Shown here one piece after another: positions 63,721-64,000 of a DNA stretch of 64,000 nucleotides. This DNA comes from Lentzea californiensis (GTDB lineage: Bacteria > Actinomycetota > Actinomycetes > Mycobacteriales > Pseudonocardiaceae), in the NCBI RefSeq assembly GCF_024648825.1, contig NZ_JANBBE010000021.1:23488-87487 (forward strand), written 5' to 3'. The position numbers were made by a program, and so were the translations under genes. The first letter of the stretch is position 1. The number at the start of each line of letters is the position of its first letter. The notes below the pieces were generated by a model, which saw only the letters and a list, made by a program, of their open reading frames with translations, was not told where the DNA came from and ran no database searches.

Positions 63721-64000
63721 GTGACGACCGACATTGACACCCTCGCGACCGCACTTTACGTCAGAACCGACGACTTGCTCAGGGCGCAACCTCGATTAGC
63801 GCCGTGGCGGCCGAAGGTCGGCATCGTGCCCAGCCTGACCGATGCCGAACTGGTCACCCTCGCGGTGATGCAGGCACTGCTGGGCCACACCTCCGAAGCC
63901 CGCTGGCTGCGCTACGCCCACGCTCATCTGGGGCACCTGTTTCGGTACCTGCCTCAGCAGTCGGGTTACAACAAGCGGCTGCGTAACGCCGCCGGACTGA
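63721..64000 (+). CDS. IS982-type transposase, N-terminal part (partial)
   Basis: GTG 63721 starts a frame that is open to the window end. The sequence VTTDIDTLATALYVRTDDLL, then LTDAELVTLAVMQALLGHTS and ARWLRYAHAHLGHLFRYLPQ matches the N-terminus of IS982-family DDE transposases of actinomycetes. The DDE catalytic residues lie beyond the edge. The left end of the element is expected between 63645 and 63720, but the inverted repeat cannot be recognised without the right end. Confidence 0.85.
   Translation, partial: MTTDIDTLATALYVRTDDLLRAQPRLAPWRPKVGIVPSLTDAELVTLAVMQALLGHTSEARWLRYAHAHLGHLFRYLPQQSGYNKRLRNAAGL

Noticed and set aside
1..64000. CRISPR arrays, tRNA or rRNA genes
   Set aside because: No regularly spaced direct repeats, cloverleaf-like or rRNA-like sequence was seen on reading through the window.

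Overview
The window is GC-rich, with coding sequence dominated by G/C in third positions and frequent GTG/TTG starts. It encodes WYL, TetR, LAL and SARP-type regulators, a DUF397 protein next to an XRE/DUF5753 regulator, M14/M15/M55 peptidases and a Ku/LigD end-joining set. Together these point to a filamentous actinomycete, most likely of the Pseudonocardiaceae (Lentzea/Saccharothrix-like); the family-level placement is inference. No rRNA, tRNA, CRISPR array or biosynthetic megasynthase was found. The content reads as a chromosomal accessory region: many small catabolic or detoxification genes, each paired with its own, often divergent, regulator.

Layout. 1-7.8 kb: end of a methyltransferase gene, VOC protein, ZIP transporter, an internally deleted epoxide hydrolase divergent from a WYL regulator, CadD-like transporter, an SDR/TetR pair with two matching operators, two tandem flavin oxidoreductases (LLM class) and a DinB/DUF664 protein. 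7.8-8.5 kb: the only long non-coding gap, with two AT-rich palindromes. It coincides with a switch of the top strand from C-rich (about 2.3-8.4 kb) to G-rich (about 8.6-14.3 kb), whatever the gene direction. 8.5-14.7 kb: tyrosine recombinase, then ku, a phosphoesterase-ligase and a separate polymerase (a split LigD), a frameshifted GrpB-type gene, a GlxA/AraC regulator and a cupin. 14.7-19.8 kb: secreted vWA/PKD protein divergent from a SARP-NB-ARC-TPR regulator. 19.4-27.7 kb: peptide ABC importer (binding protein, two permeases, fused double ATPase, HEAT-like protein) divergent from an M55 D-aminopeptidase and an M20 peptidase, together a peptide uptake and hydrolysis cassette.

27.7-32.9 kb: two PNPOx-fold proteins, a second WYL/epoxide hydrolase pair (intact, with a 19-bp palindromic operator), two further DUF664 genes (one a pseudogene) and a methyltransferase. 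33-46 kb: secreted M14 carboxypeptidase with P domain; FAD monooxygenase/TetR with two clear operators; a 110-bp MITE-like element; hydrolases; a pentapeptide-repeat protein; an ArsR-like regulator opposite peptide deformylase; a zinc-finger coiled-coil protein; a proline-iminopeptidase-like hydrolase; an M20 deacylase with Lrp regulator; a second FAD monooxygenase with MarR regulator; and a frameshifted VanX-type M15 dipeptidase. 46.5-55.6 kb: HEAT-like protein, WYL/VOC pair, TetR/FBP-domain pair, IclR regulator divergent from a LuxR-family LAL regulator, and a cluster of a GTPase with very small proteins. 55.7-64 kb: PEP-mutase-type enzyme with an ArsR/SRPBCC operon under two perfect palindromes, DUF397/XRE, TetR/alcohol dehydrogenase, TetR/carboxylesterase lipoprotein, and the start of an IS982-type transposase at the right edge.

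The recurring theme is regulator-enzyme pairs whose intergenic regions carry readable inverted repeats. Several paralogous modules (WYL/epoxide hydrolase, DUF664, FAD monooxygenase, LLM oxidoreductase) occur two or three times, some decaying. The least explained parts are the GTPase/small-protein cluster at 53.6-55.4 kb, the zinc-finger coiled-coil gene with its 17-bp hairpin at 41.06 kb, and the strand-composition switch at about 8 kb.
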